Below are positions 35,910 to 44,647 of a stretch of 64,000 nucleotides of DNA, piece after piece. The stretch's first letter is position 1. Every line of letters starts with the position of its first letter. Origin of the DNA: Gilvimarinus chinensis DSM 19667 (GTDB lineage: Bacteria; Pseudomonadota; Gammaproteobacteria; Pseudomonadales; Cellvibrionaceae); the NCBI RefSeq assembly GCF_000377745.1, contig NZ_KB898707.1:492482-556481 (forward strand). Reading direction: 5' to 3'. The translations under genes and the position numbers were made by a program. The notes beneath the pieces were generated by a model that had not been told where the DNA came from, ran no database searches, and saw only the letters and a program-made list of their open reading frames with translations.

Positions 35910-37054
35910 TGGCAGCACCACGTATTCGTTTAGGCATGGTCGGCGGTGGGCGCGGCGCGTTTATCGGCGGCGTACACCGCATTGCCTCGCGTATTGACGA
36001 CAAGTACGAGTTAGTCGCAGGTGCGCTTTCCTCTAACCCGGAAAACGCCAAAGCCTCTGCTGAAGATTTACTGATTGCACCGGATCGCTCATACAGCTCT
36101 TATGCAGAGATGTTTAAAGCGGAGGCGGCGCGCGAAGATGGTATCGAGGCTGTTGCCATCGTTACCCCGAACCACATGCATTTTCCGGTTGCGAAGGCCG
36201 CACTCGAAGCTGGCATTAACGTTATTTGCGACAAGCCTGTCACTCGCACCTTGGAAGAGGCGCTGGAGCTTGAGCAGCTGGTCAATAACTCCGATGCGTT
36301 CTTTGCTTTAACTCACAATTACAGTGGTTACCCGCTGGTGCGTTACGCCCGTGAAATGGTGGAACGCGGCGACCTGGGTAATATTCGTATCGTCCAGGTT
36401 GAGTATCCGCAAGAGTGGTTGACCGAGCAGCAGGATTCGGACAATAAACAAGCCTCTTGGCGCACCGACCCAGCGCGCTCTGGCGCTGCGGGTTGTCTGG
36501 GTGATATTGGTACACACGCATTCCAGTTGGCGCGCTTTATTTCCGGGCAAAAAGTAGCCTCGGTGTGCGCTGATTTAACCGCGTTTGTTCCCGGTCGTCC
36601 GGTGGACGATAACGTTCATGTGATGATGCGTTTTGAAGGCGGCGCCAAGGGTATGCTGTGGTCCAGCCAGGTGGCCCCCGGCTGTGAAAATGGCTTGCGA
36701 ATTCGTCTTTACGGGGACAAAGCGGGCCTCTCCTGGTCGCAGGAGAACCCTAACGAAATGTGGTTTACCCCGCTGGGCGCTCCACAGCAGCGCATTACCC
36801 GTCGCGACGACTACTGGGACAGTGAATTTGCTGTGCGCGGTATTCGAATTCCTTTTGGTCACCCCGAGGGTTACTTGGAAGCCTTTGCCACCATCTATAA
36901 GGATGTGGCAGATGTTTTACAGGCTAAGCGCGAGGGTAAAACCGTGGATATCGAAAGCTGGATTCCCGGTATCGAAACCGGCGTGGAAGGCTTGAAGTTT
37001 ATTACGGCAGTACTGGCTTCGTCTGAAGCGGACAGTCGCTGGACTGAACTGTAG
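35909..37054 (+). CDS. Gfo/Idh/MocA-family NAD(P)-dependent oxidoreductase
   Basis: A 381-residue cytoplasmic dehydrogenase. The N-terminal Rossmann fold begins IRLGMVGGGRGAFIGGVHR. The conserved AIVTPNHMHFPVAKAAL and the catalytic-region EKP-type motif (here VICDKPVTRTL, with Asp in place of Glu) follow. The C-terminal substrate domain contains GDIGTHAFQLARF. Family members oxidise sugars or cyclitols at a hydroxyl group. The start overlaps the upstream stop (TAATG). With the isomerase/epimerase it suggests an oxidation-isomerisation route for a sugar brought in by the following MFS carrier. Confidence 0.9.
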   Translation: MAAPRIRLGMVGGGRGAFIGGVHRIASRIDDKYELVAGALSSNPENAKASAEDLLIAPDRSYSSYAEMFKAEAAREDGIEAVAIVTPNHMHFPVAKAALEAGINVICDKPVTRTLEEALELEQLVNNSDAFFALTHNYSGYPLVRYAREMVERGDLGNIRIVQVEYPQEWLTEQQDSDNKQASWRTDPARSGAAGCLGDIGTHAFQLARFISGQKVASVCADLTAFVPGRPVDDNVHVMMRFEGGAKGMLWSSQVAPGCENGLRIRLYGDKAGLSWSQENPNEMWFTPLGAPQQRITRRDDYWDSEFAVRGIRIPFGHPEGYLEAFATIYKDVADVLQAKREGKTVDIESWIPGIETGVEGLKFITAVLASSEADSRWTEL

Positions 37055-37077
37055 CAATTTATTACTAGATGATACGG

Positions 37078-37098
37078 CCGGGCATTACGCCCGGTTTT
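37078..37098 (+). other. Intercistronic hairpin with T4
   Basis: CCGGGC and GCCCGG enclose a 5-nt loop and are followed by TTTT, 28 bp before the MFS start. This may be a leaky terminator that lowers expression of the carrier relative to the enzymes. Confidence 0.55.
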
Positions 37099-37125
37099 CA
37101 TAACAATAACCATAGGGCTAAAACT

Positions 37126-38358
37126 ATGACCGAAGTCCATCGTTCAAGAATATTCACCGCCAGTTGTGTGGCGCTGATCGTAACTGCCATGACCTTCGCT
37201 ATTCGCGCGGGTATCTTGACTCATTTAGGGGAAGACTTTCAGCTTAATAACACTCAGCTTGGTTGGATTAACGGGGTGGCCTTTTTAGGTTTCCCGGTAG
37301 CGATGATGTTTGGTGGCCTGATTTATAACTTCTTAGGTCCCAAAAAATTATTGGCTATCGCGTTTATTTGTCATGCGCTCGGCTTGGTAATGACCATGAC
37401 AGCCTCTGGCTTCTGGACGCTCATCTTGTCCAGTTTCTTTATCGGCTTTGCCAATGGTTCTGTTGAGGCGGCGTGTAATCCTCTGATTGCCGAGCTCTAT
37501 CACGACAAGAAAACGGTGATGCTGAACAAATTCCATGTGTGGTTTCCAGGTGGCATCGTAATCGGGGCATTAACCTCGCTGGTAATGGGCGATGTGTTCG
37601 GCTTAGGCTGGCAGTGGCAGATCGGCGTTATGTTGCTTCCTACGGCTATCTACGGTTACCTGGTATTTGTAGAGGCTTTCCCATCGCTGGATCACACCGA
37701 AACCTCCACGCTTAACAACGTTAAAGCGCTGGCTTCACCGCTGTTTATTTTCATGATGATCTGCATGACCGTCACCGCTATTTCAGAGTTTGGCCCGCAG
37801 CAATGGGTAGAGAAAACCCTGGGTAGCTCGGGCGTTCACCCCATGGTGATTTTGGCCATGGTAACGGGCTTGATGGCTGTGGGCCGTTATTTCGCTGGCC
37901 CGGTGGTTGAGGCGCTTAACCCTGCTGGGGTGCTATTGGCCTCTTCGGTGGTAGCAACCATTGGTGTTTACACCATGAGCTTTGCCACCGGCCCTATGAT
38001 TTATGTGGCGGCCATTTTGTTCGCTTTGGGCGTAATGTATTTCTGGCCCACTATGATTGGTTTTGTCAGCGAGTATTTACCCAAAACCGGTGCGTTAGGT
38101 ATGTCACTGATCGGCGGTGCGGGTATGTTCTCGGTGAGTATCTGGAACCCGATTATCGGTGGCTGGCTGGACAGTGCCAAAGAAGAGGCTCTGGCAGCAG
38201 GTAAAGTGGGCGCCGAGGCTGAGCTGGCCGCAGGTGTAGCGACTTTGGAAAGCATGGCCCTGTTTCCGGCGGCGCTGATTGTTGCGTTTACTTTCTTGTT
38301 TATTATTCGCAAAAAGCTGGTACGCGGCGAGATCAAAGCCGAGCCGTTGGCGGATTAA
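37126..38358 (+). CDS. MFS sugar transporter
   Basis: A 410-residue inner-membrane carrier with about 12 spans, of the FucP/nucleoside-permease-like branch: FAIRAGILTHLGEDFQLNNT, NGSVEAACNPLIAELY and LNKFHVWFPGGIVIGAL. The ATG at 37126 with AGGG upstream is preferred over the frame start at 37069, whose extra residues are polar and lie over the hairpin. The position after an epimerase and an oxidoreductase suggests a sugar or cyclitol substrate. A strong terminator follows. Confidence 0.88.
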   Translation: MTEVHRSRIFTASCVALIVTAMTFAIRAGILTHLGEDFQLNNTQLGWINGVAFLGFPVAMMFGGLIYNFLGPKKLLAIAFICHALGLVMTMTASGFWTLILSSFFIGFANGSVEAACNPLIAELYHDKKTVMLNKFHVWFPGGIVIGALTSLVMGDVFGLGWQWQIGVMLLPTAIYGYLVFVEAFPSLDHTETSTLNNVKALASPLFIFMMICMTVTAISEFGPQQWVEKTLGSSGVHPMVILAMVTGLMAVGRYFAGPVVEALNPAGVLLASSVVATIGVYTMSFATGPMIYVAAILFALGVMYFWPTMIGFVSEYLPKTGALGMSLIGGAGMFSVSIWNPIIGGWLDSAKEEALAAGKVGAEAELAAGVATLESMALFPAALIVAFTFLFIIRKKLVRGEIKAEPLAD

Positions 38359-38414
38359 GATCAGCGGCCTCTGATGTTAGTGGTTTGACATTAAAGGCCC
38401 GCCAAGAAAACCCA

Positions 38415-38447
38415 AAAAAGGGTGAGCCGGTCGGTTCACCCTTTTTT
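38415..38447 (+). terminator. Rho-independent terminator of the sugar operon
   Basis: GGGTGA-GCC pairs with GGT-TCACCC around GGTC, followed by six T and preceded by six A. It ends the sugar operon and could also work on the minus strand. Confidence 0.88.
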
Positions 38448-38514
38448 GTTGTGCGCGTGTAAGCTTAAATTGGCAGCAGAGTGGTTAACCGAGCCTGCTC
38501 GAGTATTCAGCCAC

Positions 38515-38545
38515 AAAAAAGCCCTGCTCATAAAGCAGGGCTTTT
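38515..38545 (-). terminator. Rho-independent terminator of crp
   Basis: AGCCCTGCT pairs with AGCAGGGCT around CATAA. On the minus strand the stem is followed by six T. It lies 27 bp after the crp stop. Confidence 0.88.
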
Positions 38546-38571
38546 CAGTAGTGGTCCGATGTCAGATCGAC

Positions 38572-39207
38572 TTAGCGGGTGCCGTAAACCACCATGGTTT
38601 TACCCTTTACATCCACCAAACCCTGTTCTTCCAGGGTTTTAAGTACCCGGCCTACCATCTCACGAGAACAGCCTACAATGCGGCCGATTTCCTGGCGGGT
38701 AATTTTAATTTGCATACCGTCCGGGTGGGTCATGGCATCCGGCTCTTTACACAAATCCAGCAGAGTACGTGCAACGCGGCCAGTTACGTCCAAAAAGGCT
38801 AAATCGCCCACTTTGCGGGTGGTTTTGCGCAGGCGGCGAGCCATTTGTGAGCTGAGCGCGAAGAGGAACTCCGGGTGCTCGTCGGTAAGCTCCTGAAATT
38901 TGGTGTAGCTGATTTCGGCCACTTCACATTCGGACTTGGCGCGTATCCAGGCGCTGCGTGAGTCCTGAGTGTCAAACAGGCCCATTTCGCCGAAAAAGTC
39001 GCCGTCGTTCAGGTAGGCAACAATCATTTCTCGGCCTTCATCGTCTTCAATCAGTACGGTTACCGACCCTTTAACGATGTAATAAAGAGAGTCACTTTTG
39101 TCCCCTGCGTAAATTAGCGTGCTTTTAGCGGGGTAGCGGCGACGATGGCAGTGGTTTAGAAACTCATCTACGTTATTGATATGCGGTGTTAGTGAGACTG
39201 CGACCAA
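38572..39207 (-). CDS. crp: cAMP-responsive regulator of the CRP/Vfr family
   Basis: A 211-residue global regulator. The cyclic-nucleotide domain has [18 protein letters not shown]-type strands and the phosphate-binding cassette [21 protein letters not shown] central dimer helix follows, then a C-terminal helix-turn-helix ([30 protein letters not shown]), given here in part: [17 protein letters not shown]. Sequence is closest to Vfr of Pseudomonas and to E. coli CRP. It is likely to control carbon use, including the glycosidase genes nearby, but no CRP site was confirmed. It is divergent from the osmC-family gene, the same order as E. coli crp-yhfA. Confidence 0.93.
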   Translation of the reverse strand: MVAVSLTPHINNVDEFLNHCHRRRYPAKSTLIYAGDKSDSLYYIVKGSVTVLIEDDEGREMIVAYLNDGDFFGEMGLFDTQDSRSAWIRAKSECEVAEISYTKFQELTDEHPEFLFALSSQMARRLRKTTRKVGDLAFLDVTGRVARTLLDLCKEPDAMTHPDGMQIKITRQEIGRIVGCSREMVGRVLKTLEEQGLVDVKGKTMVVYGTR

Positions 39208-39447
39208 AGTGCGGCTCCTGGCAAAAAGTTATTCAGTGTAAGGCGGCTCATTATGCCGGGATTTGTTGGAAGTGCCAAACACCACCATAACATGACTGAC
39301 GTCTTTGTGACTTGGTTATTACCGATAGATATAGATCGTTCTTTTTTACTTCCTAATTAAAGAAGAGTTGTGCGCCAGTAAGCCGAAACGGTGCTTTTAT
39401 GGTAGTCTTTGCGCCGCTTTAAGCAGGTTCATTATTGAGAGGCAAAC

Positions 39448-39867
39448 ATGCAAGCAACCGTAAAGTGGGTAGATGGTGCTCAGTTTTTAGGCGAATCCGG
39501 TAGTGGTCACAGTGTTGTGATGGACGGCCCGGAAGATCACGGCGGGCGAAATACCGGTGTTCGGCCCATGGAAATGCTGTTGTTGGGGCTGGGTGGTTGT
39601 TCTAACTTTGACGTGATCAGCATTTTGAAAAAAACTCGTCAAAAGGTTAGCGACTGCAGGGTAGAAATTACAGCCGAGCGTGCCGATGCGGTGCCTGCCG
39701 TTTTTACCAAAATTCATCTTCATTTTGTCGTGAGTGGCGAAGCACTAAAAGAAAAGCAAGTCGCCCGTGCCGTAGAGTTGTCGGCGACTAAATATTGCTC
39801 AGCGTCCATTATGTTAGAGGGCGCGGGTGTGGAAATCAGCCACGACTTCGAAATCGTTTCGCAGTAG
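39448..39867 (+). CDS. OsmC-family protein (YhfA-like)
   Basis: A 139-residue protein of the OsmC/Ohr superfamily: MEMLLLGLGGCSNFDVISIL with the first redox cysteine, and ATKYCSASIMLEGAG with the second. Family members reduce organic or fatty-acid hydroperoxides, but the YhfA branch has no defined substrate. The 240-bp gap to crp should hold the divergent promoters. AGAGG before the ATG supports the start. A hairpin, GGCTGTCTC/GAGACAGCC (39886-39913), follows without a T-run. Confidence 0.88.
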   Translation: MQATVKWVDGAQFLGESGSGHSVVMDGPEDHGGRNTGVRPMEMLLLGLGGCSNFDVISILKKTRQKVSDCRVEITAERADAVPAVFTKIHLHFVVSGEALKEKQVARAVELSATKYCSASIMLEGAGVEISHDFEIVSQ

Positions 39868-40076
39868 CGGATATAAAGTAAGTAGGGCTGTCTCTGATTG
39901 GCGTGAGACAGCCGGCCGGTGCCATGTCTTATTCAAGGAAAGCTGTGGCCTCTCTGAGCAGATCAATATCTGAACTGCTTGTGACTTAACTAATCTTTGC
40001 GTTCTCTAATCCAGCTCTTCTTTATTTCGCGCTACACTCGTGCGCGCCAAAATAAAAACACAAAGAGGAAGAGCCC

Positions 40077-41906
40077 ATGAAAACAATAAACCTGAAAGCC
40101 GCCGTGGCTTTTTGCAGCGCATTCGTATTAAGCGCCTGCGGTAGCAGCGGGGGCAGCAGTTCACCTACTTCCCCATCCAGTCCAAGCTCCAGCAGCAGTT
40201 CCAGTGTTAGCTCCGCGACCAGTGAGTCAAGCAGCTCAAGCAATGCTGCCGATGCAGCACAAATAAAGCTTAATCAGTTGGGTTTTGCTCCGGCCGCGAC
40301 CAAGGTTGCCGCCGTTCCTAACGGGGCAGAGGGCAGTTACCAGGTGGTTAATACAGCCGATAACACCGTGGTTTTTACCGGAGATTTGAGCGAAGCAAAG
40401 CACTGGGCGCCCGCGAATCAAAGCGTATCGTTAGCAAACTTCAGCGAGTTATCTGAGCCGGGCACTTATCGGTTGCAGGCCGAAGGTGTGGCCGATTCAG
40501 GGCCTTTTGTGATTGGCGATGCACCTTATGCGGCACTGAACGCTGCCGCCATCAAAGCCTATTACTACAACCGCGCCAGTACCGAGTTGCTGCCTGAGCA
40601 CGCGGGCGATTGGGCCCGAGCGGCGGGGCATCCGGATACCCATGTGTTGGTGCACGAGTCTGCTGCAAGTGATGCCAGACCTGCGGGCACGGCTATCAGT
40701 GCTCCCAAAGGTTGGTATGACGCTGGCGACTTTGGTAAGTACATTGTGAACTCGGGCATATCCACCTACACCTTGCTCGCGGCCCTTGAGCACTACGGTG
40801 ATTACTACGCCGGGCAGAATTTAAATATTCCGGAAAGCACAAACGCCATTCCCGATTTGTTGGACGAAGCGATGTGGAATTTGGAGTGGATGCTGGATAT
40901 GCAAGACCCGCATGACGGTGGCGTGTATCACAAGCTCACCACCAAAAACTTTGCCGGTGCGGTGATGCCCGCCGAGGGCACGGCGCAGCGTTATGTGGTG
41001 CAAAAGGGCACTGCCGCCACCTTAAACTTTGCCGCCGTGATGGCAACCGCCAGTCGTGTTGTCGCTGAGCATGAAGACGTTTATTCGGGTTTGGCCGATG
41101 AAATGTTGGCCGCCGCTGAGTCGGCGTGGCAGTGGGCCCAGGCCAACAGTAATGTTCCTTATAATCAACCCAGTGATGTCAGTACCGGCGCCTACGGCGA
41201 TGGCAGCTTTAATGACGAGTTCGCCTGGGCGGCCGCCGAGCTTTATATCACCACCGGTAACGACGAATACTACACCGCACTCAATTTGCCCGCGCAAGGT
41301 ATCAGCAACCCCGGTTGGTCGAACACCAGCGCGTTAACTTGGATGTCTCTGGCTCATCATCGCGACAATTTAACCCAGGCCGCTGATGTGTCCTTAATTG
41401 AATCCGGTATTAAAAACTTTGCAGACACTCTTGTCGAAGAAACCGAGGCATCGGCTTACGGTGTGGCGCTAAGCAACGGCGACATGTATTGGGGCAGTAA
41501 CGGCGGCGCGTTAAATAAAGCGATGATGCTACTCCAAGGTTATCGTTTAACGGGCAGTGAACATTACATCAATGCAGCACAAGCGCTGTTGGATTACACC
41601 CTGGGTCGCAACCCAACAGACTACAGTTATGTGACGGGTTTTGGCGCCAAGCCACCTATGCATATTCACCACCGTCAGTCAGAGGCGGACGGTATTGTTG
41701 ACCCCGTGCCCGGATTTTTAGTGGGCGGCCCTACGACTAACGCGCAAGATGATTGTGGTGCTGAAAATTATCCGGTGGGCGATGAAGCAAAAGCCCGCGC
41801 GTATCTGGATCACTGGTGCAGCTATTCCACGAACGAAGTGACCATCAACTGGAACGCACCTTTGGTGTACGTCAGCGGTGCGTTGGATGCGTATTACGGG
41901 GAGTAA
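40077..41906 (+). CDS. Glycoside hydrolase family 9 lipoprotein (cellulase)
   Basis: A 609-residue surface lipoprotein. The signal peptide ends at lipobox LSAC, followed by a polyserine linker to about residue 58. An N-terminal immunoglobulin-like CelD_N domain follows (IKLNQLGFAPAATKVAAV, SEPGTYRLQAEG). The GH9 (alpha/alpha)6 catalytic domain has the aspartate pair GWYDAGDFGKY, GRNPTDYSYVTGFG and the histidine region (PPMHIHHRQSEAD). The proton-donor Glu is probably in STNEVTINWNAPL. It should cleave beta-1,4-glucan at or near the cell surface. A strong terminator follows, so it is monocistronic. Confidence 0.93.
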   Translation: MKTINLKAAVAFCSAFVLSACGSSGGSSSPTSPSSPSSSSSSSVSSATSESSSSSNAADAAQIKLNQLGFAPAATKVAAVPNGAEGSYQVVNTADNTVVFTGDLSEAKHWAPANQSVSLANFSELSEPGTYRLQAEGVADSGPFVIGDAPYAALNAAAIKAYYYNRASTELLPEHAGDWARAAGHPDTHVLVHESAASDARPAGTAISAPKGWYDAGDFGKYIVNSGISTYTLLAALEHYGDYYAGQNLNIPESTNAIPDLLDEAMWNLEWMLDMQDPHDGGVYHKLTTKNFAGAVMPAEGTAQRYVVQKGTAATLNFAAVMATASRVVAEHEDVYSGLADEMLAAAESAWQWAQANSNVPYNQPSDVSTGAYGDGSFNDEFAWAAAELYITTGNDEYYTALNLPAQGISNPGWSNTSALTWMSLAHHRDNLTQAADVSLIESGIKNFADTLVEETEASAYGVALSNGDMYWGSNGGALNKAMMLLQGYRLTGSEHYINAAQALLDYTLGRNPTDYSYVTGFGAKPPMHIHHRQSEADGIVDPVPGFLVGGPTTNAQDDCGAENYPVGDEAKARAYLDHWCSYSTNEVTINWNAPLVYVSGALDAYYGE

Positions 41907-41972
41907 GGGAAGCTGCGTCTGACGATTAATGATAATCGCGCAATGCGTAATGCTGAGCGCAGAATGTAAAAA

Positions 41973-42002
41973 GGGGCGAGCCTAATGGTTCGCCCCTTTT
42001 TT
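41973..42002 (+). terminator. Rho-independent terminator of the GH9 gene
   Basis: GGGGCGAGCC pairs with GGTTCGCCCC (one G-U) around TAAT, followed by six T. Confidence 0.92.
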
Positions 42003-42093
42003 ATTATGTGCTTATGCTTAATGCGCTAACAATAAAGTTGATACTCACGGAAGTAAAATTAAAACAATTTTGTTCTGCACCGGGTATCAGGCG

Positions 42094-42795
42094 CTAGGCG
42101 TCCGACACCATTTTCCCGCACGCCTGATTCGCCGGCACAGCCACGTCCATCATTTTGGGGTTGGGTAAATCCAGCGAGTTCATTAAGTCCACATACTCTT
42201 CCACGTCTTTCACTTGCAGGCGCGGGTTATGAGCGCTTTCTTCGCCAATGGTGCTAACAATCCAGCCTTTGTAGTCGTGGCCTGGGTAAACCCAGGTGTT
42301 GGCAGGCAGCTTGAGTAAATTGCTGAACAAGCTCTGGTATTGATCCCGCGCGTTGCCGTTTTGAAAATCCGTGCGACCGGTACCGCGAATTAACAGAGTA
42401 TCGCCGGTAAACACATAGGTTTCGCCGTCGTGCTCCAGCATAAACGTGTAAGAGTCGTCGGTGTGGCCCGGTGTGTATAGGGTTTTAAGCGTCAGATTAC
42501 CCACGCTTAAGGTATCGCCATCGCGGTAAGTGCCATTGGCGCAGTCGGCTTTAGACTGCTCGCCCACTCGGGTATCACAGCCGGTTAGCTCCCGCAATTT
42601 TCCCAGCGCGGTAATATGGTCGGCGTGGGTGTGGGTGTCGATGGCCAGCACCAATGTCAAATCCAGTTCTTTTAACAGCGTAATATAGCTGTCGGTATTG
42701 TCTACCACCGGATCAATCAAAACCGCTTGGCCGTTATCGGCTATTAAATAGGTGTAAGTGCTGGATATTTTGTCGAACAATTGTCTAAAAATCAT
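42094..42795 (-). CDS. MBL-fold persulfide dioxygenase (ETHE1/Blh-like)
   Basis: A 233-residue metallo-beta-lactamase-fold protein. It has HTHADH, LYTPGHTDDSYTFML and FTGDTLLIRGTGRTDFQ, and ends with YPGHDYKGWIVSTIGEE. This set of motifs is that of ETHE1/SdoA-type persulfide dioxygenases, which oxidise glutathione persulfide to sulfite using one iron. It is the last gene of a four-gene operon with a BigR-like repressor, a rhodanese and a TauE-type exporter. That is the standard partner set for sulfide detoxification. Confidence 0.9.
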   Translation of the reverse strand: MIFRQLFDKISSTYTYLIADNGQAVLIDPVVDNTDSYITLLKELDLTLVLAIDTHTHADHITALGKLRELTGCDTRVGEQSKADCANGTYRDGDTLSVGNLTLKTLYTPGHTDDSYTFMLEHDGETYVFTGDTLLIRGTGRTDFQNGNARDQYQSLFSNLLKLPANTWVYPGHDYKGWIVSTIGEESAHNPRLQVKDVEEYVDLMNSLDLPNPKMMDVAVPANQACGKMVSDA

Positions 42796-42805
42796 CTGTA
42801 TATCC

Positions 42806-43624
42806 TCACGAAAATAAACTCACAATAGAGATAGCCACCAGCGATACGGCAAATATTTTTTGTTTGCGTACATGGTCAATTTTGCCGTTGATCCACTGGC
42901 CTAATACCATGCCGGCAATACCGCCTGCGGCAATGTTTGCCAGTGTGCCGGTATCCACAGTGCCGCCCATTTGCCAGTAACTGATAAAGCCTGCACTACT
43001 GATTACCGCAATAATAATCAGCGATGTTGCGACAGCTTGACTCATACCAATACGACTTAAAAACAGTAATAAAGGTACGATTAAAAAACCGCCGCCCACT
43101 CCGAATAACCCCGACAAAAGGCCGACGGTTAAACCCCCGATGGCCATGCCCGCTATACAGCGTGGGCGTAGCTGAAACTGCCCGGAGGGGCTTAAACGGC
43201 ACAGGGGAGCCTGAAGCGAATATACACCGGGGTTGACGCGCACTACGCGAGCGTCTTGAGGCGCTCGGATTGCGCTGACGTACATACGCGCTGCGATGAT
43301 GATGGCAAGCCCGTTAAACCCAAGCAGCAACCATAGCTCAGGAATTTGTTGTGCGAGCCACTGCCCAAGGGGCGCGCTAATAACACCACCTGCTCCTAAA
43401 GCCAGTGCCGGTATCCATAAAATCTGGTGACTTCCCCGGTTGCGCAAACTGCCGTATAAAGCGCTGGTAGCCACAGCAGCGAGCGCCATGCCCGAGGCCT
43501 GTTGCATGGGCAGTTGCAGCAGAATAATCAGCAGGGGCACGGCAAAGACCGAGCCGCCCGCACCGGTCAGGCCCAGTACCAGACCGATGACAACGCCAAT
43601 CGCCGGGGTGATGAAAAGCTCCAC
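42806..43624 (-). CDS. TauE/SafE-family sulfite exporter-like permease
   Basis: A 272-residue inner-membrane protein with about eight spans and the two TauE repeats (GLVLGLTGAGGSVFAVPLLI; GLLSGLFGVGGGFLIVPLLL). The family exports sulfite, sulfoacetate and related anions. In this operon it probably removes the sulfite produced by the persulfide dioxygenase. It starts one base after the rhodanese stop and ends 10 bp before the dioxygenase gene. Confidence 0.9.
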   Translation of the reverse strand: MELFITPAIGVVIGLVLGLTGAGGSVFAVPLLIILLQLPMQQASGMALAAVATSALYGSLRNRGSHQILWIPALALGAGGVISAPLGQWLAQQIPELWLLLGFNGLAIIIAARMYVSAIRAPQDARVVRVNPGVYSLQAPLCRLSPSGQFQLRPRCIAGMAIGGLTVGLLSGLFGVGGGFLIVPLLLFLSRIGMSQAVATSLIIIAVISSAGFISYWQMGGTVDTGTLANIAAGGIAGMVLGQWINGKIDHVRKQKIFAVSLVAISIVSLFS

Positions 43625-43625
43625 A

Positions 43626-44162
43626 TTACCCCCGCTGGTTCCAGCTCATGCGCGCCAGCAACATACCCATGGCGCAGGTGTCGGTCACCCCGGCAAACAC
43701 CAGGCCCGCGCCTACAAAGCCGGACAGGGCGTAAAACATGGGGTTAAGCAGCGCGCCTAAAATAACGCCTACTAATACCAAGCTGCCGGCGGCAATGCGC
43801 ACCTGACGCTCCAGCGAAATCACATTGCTGTCGCCTTTTTGCAGCGGGGCATTGTCGTGCTGGCTTAGGGCGTTGACTCCACCGGTGACAATAATCAGCG
43901 GCTCGTCCACTTTCCCGGCCAGATTATTCGCCGCCATTTCGGCGCGTTTGCCGCTCTGGCACATCAAATAAATAGGCTTGCCTTGCTGGCCTTTTGCGGC
44001 CATTTCAGCCTTTACCCGCTCGGCGGTAATCTCCTGCACCGGAATAAAAATACTGCCGGGTACATGGGCGTTAGCGGTTTCGGCCGGGGTGCGTACATCC
44101 ACCACACAACAGTCCGGGTGTTGGTTTAAAAACTCTTGCGTGGTTGCGGTTTTGTGGCTCAT
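43626..44162 (-). CDS. Rhodanese with C-terminal DUF2892 membrane domain
   Basis: A 178-residue protein. The rhodanese domain (CVVDVRTPAETANAHVPGS) carries active-site Cys in LMCQSGKRAE and handles persulfide sulfur transfer. Two membrane spans of the DUF2892 type follow (IAAGSLVLVGVILGALLN and ALSGFVGAGLVFAGV). The ATG at 44162 is preferred because GGGAG precedes it; the open frame upstream overlaps the repressor gene. It is 22 bp after the ArsR-family stop. The membrane anchor would hold sulfur transfer next to the exporter. Confidence 0.9.
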   Translation of the reverse strand: MSHKTATTQEFLNQHPDCCVVDVRTPAETANAHVPGSIFIPVQEITAERVKAEMAAKGQQGKPIYLMCQSGKRAEMAANNLAGKVDEPLIIVTGGVNALSQHDNAPLQKGDSNVISLERQVRIAAGSLVLVGVILGALLNPMFYALSGFVGAGLVFAGVTDTCAMGMLLARMSWNQRG

Positions 44163-44184
44163 GGTTATGCTCCCGTTTGATACA

Positions 44185-44490
44185 TTAAGGGCAATAAATA
44201 CTCTGTAATACTTCAATAATCCGCACCGCGGCATCGCCGTTTAAGCGGTAGTAAATTTTCTGCGAATCGCGCCGGGTGCTGACCAGCTCGGCCTCGCGCA
44301 GGGCGGCTAAATGTTGCGACAGGGCCGATTGCGACAAGGGCACCTGCTGGTTTAAATCGCTTACGCTTAGTTCGCCGTTAATCAGGGCGCACAAAATCAT
44401 CAGGCGCTTTTCATTGGCGAGCATTTTCAAAAAGCCCGCCGCCTGAGTAGCGTTGGCCTGTAATTGTTCGGGTGTCATGGATTGGCTCAT
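44185..44490 (-). CDS. bigR: ArsR-family persulfide-responsive repressor (BigR/SqrR-like)
   Basis: A 101-residue winged-helix repressor: FLKMLANEKRLMILCALING, QSALSQHLAALREAELV, RRDSQKIYYRL. It has exactly two cysteines, Cys34 and Cys100, 66 residues apart. That is the same spacing as Cys41/Cys107 of SqrR, which form a polysulfide bridge and release DNA. No arsenic-type metal motif is present. Two palindromes of the TTAGA type lie just upstream, so it probably represses its own operon and responds to sulfide or persulfide. Confidence 0.9.
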   Translation of the reverse strand: MSQSMTPEQLQANATQAAGFLKMLANEKRLMILCALINGELSVSDLNQQVPLSQSALSQHLAALREAELVSTRRDSQKIYYRLNGDAAVRIIEVLQSIYCP

Positions 44491-44517
44491 GTTTGTCCCT
44501 CCGTGTTTTTAATAATA

Positions 44518-44554
44518 TTAGAAATATCTAAAATAGCAATATCTAAATTAGATA
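44518..44554 (-). promoter_or_regulatory. Two palindromic operators of the BigR-like operon
   Basis: Site 1 is TTAGAAATATCTAA (44518-44531). Site 2 is TATCTAAATTAGATA (44540-44554), a perfect 7-bp dyad around one base. Their centres are about 22 bp apart, roughly two helical turns. They lie in an AT-rich stretch 28-64 bp upstream of the repressor start, where the promoter must be, and resemble the A/T-rich BigR box. Confidence 0.75.
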
Positions 44555-44647
44555 AATATAATATAATAATGGAAGTTTTTATCCCGTCTCACGAGTCGGC
44601 AGCCAGTTAAGGTACAATGCGCGCAGTTTTTCAGTGGTTGGACGGGT

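Noticed and set aside
35241-35921. 226-residue antisense frame over the epimerase gene
   Set aside because: The sense strand encodes a clear TIM-barrel family; the antisense product matches nothing I know.
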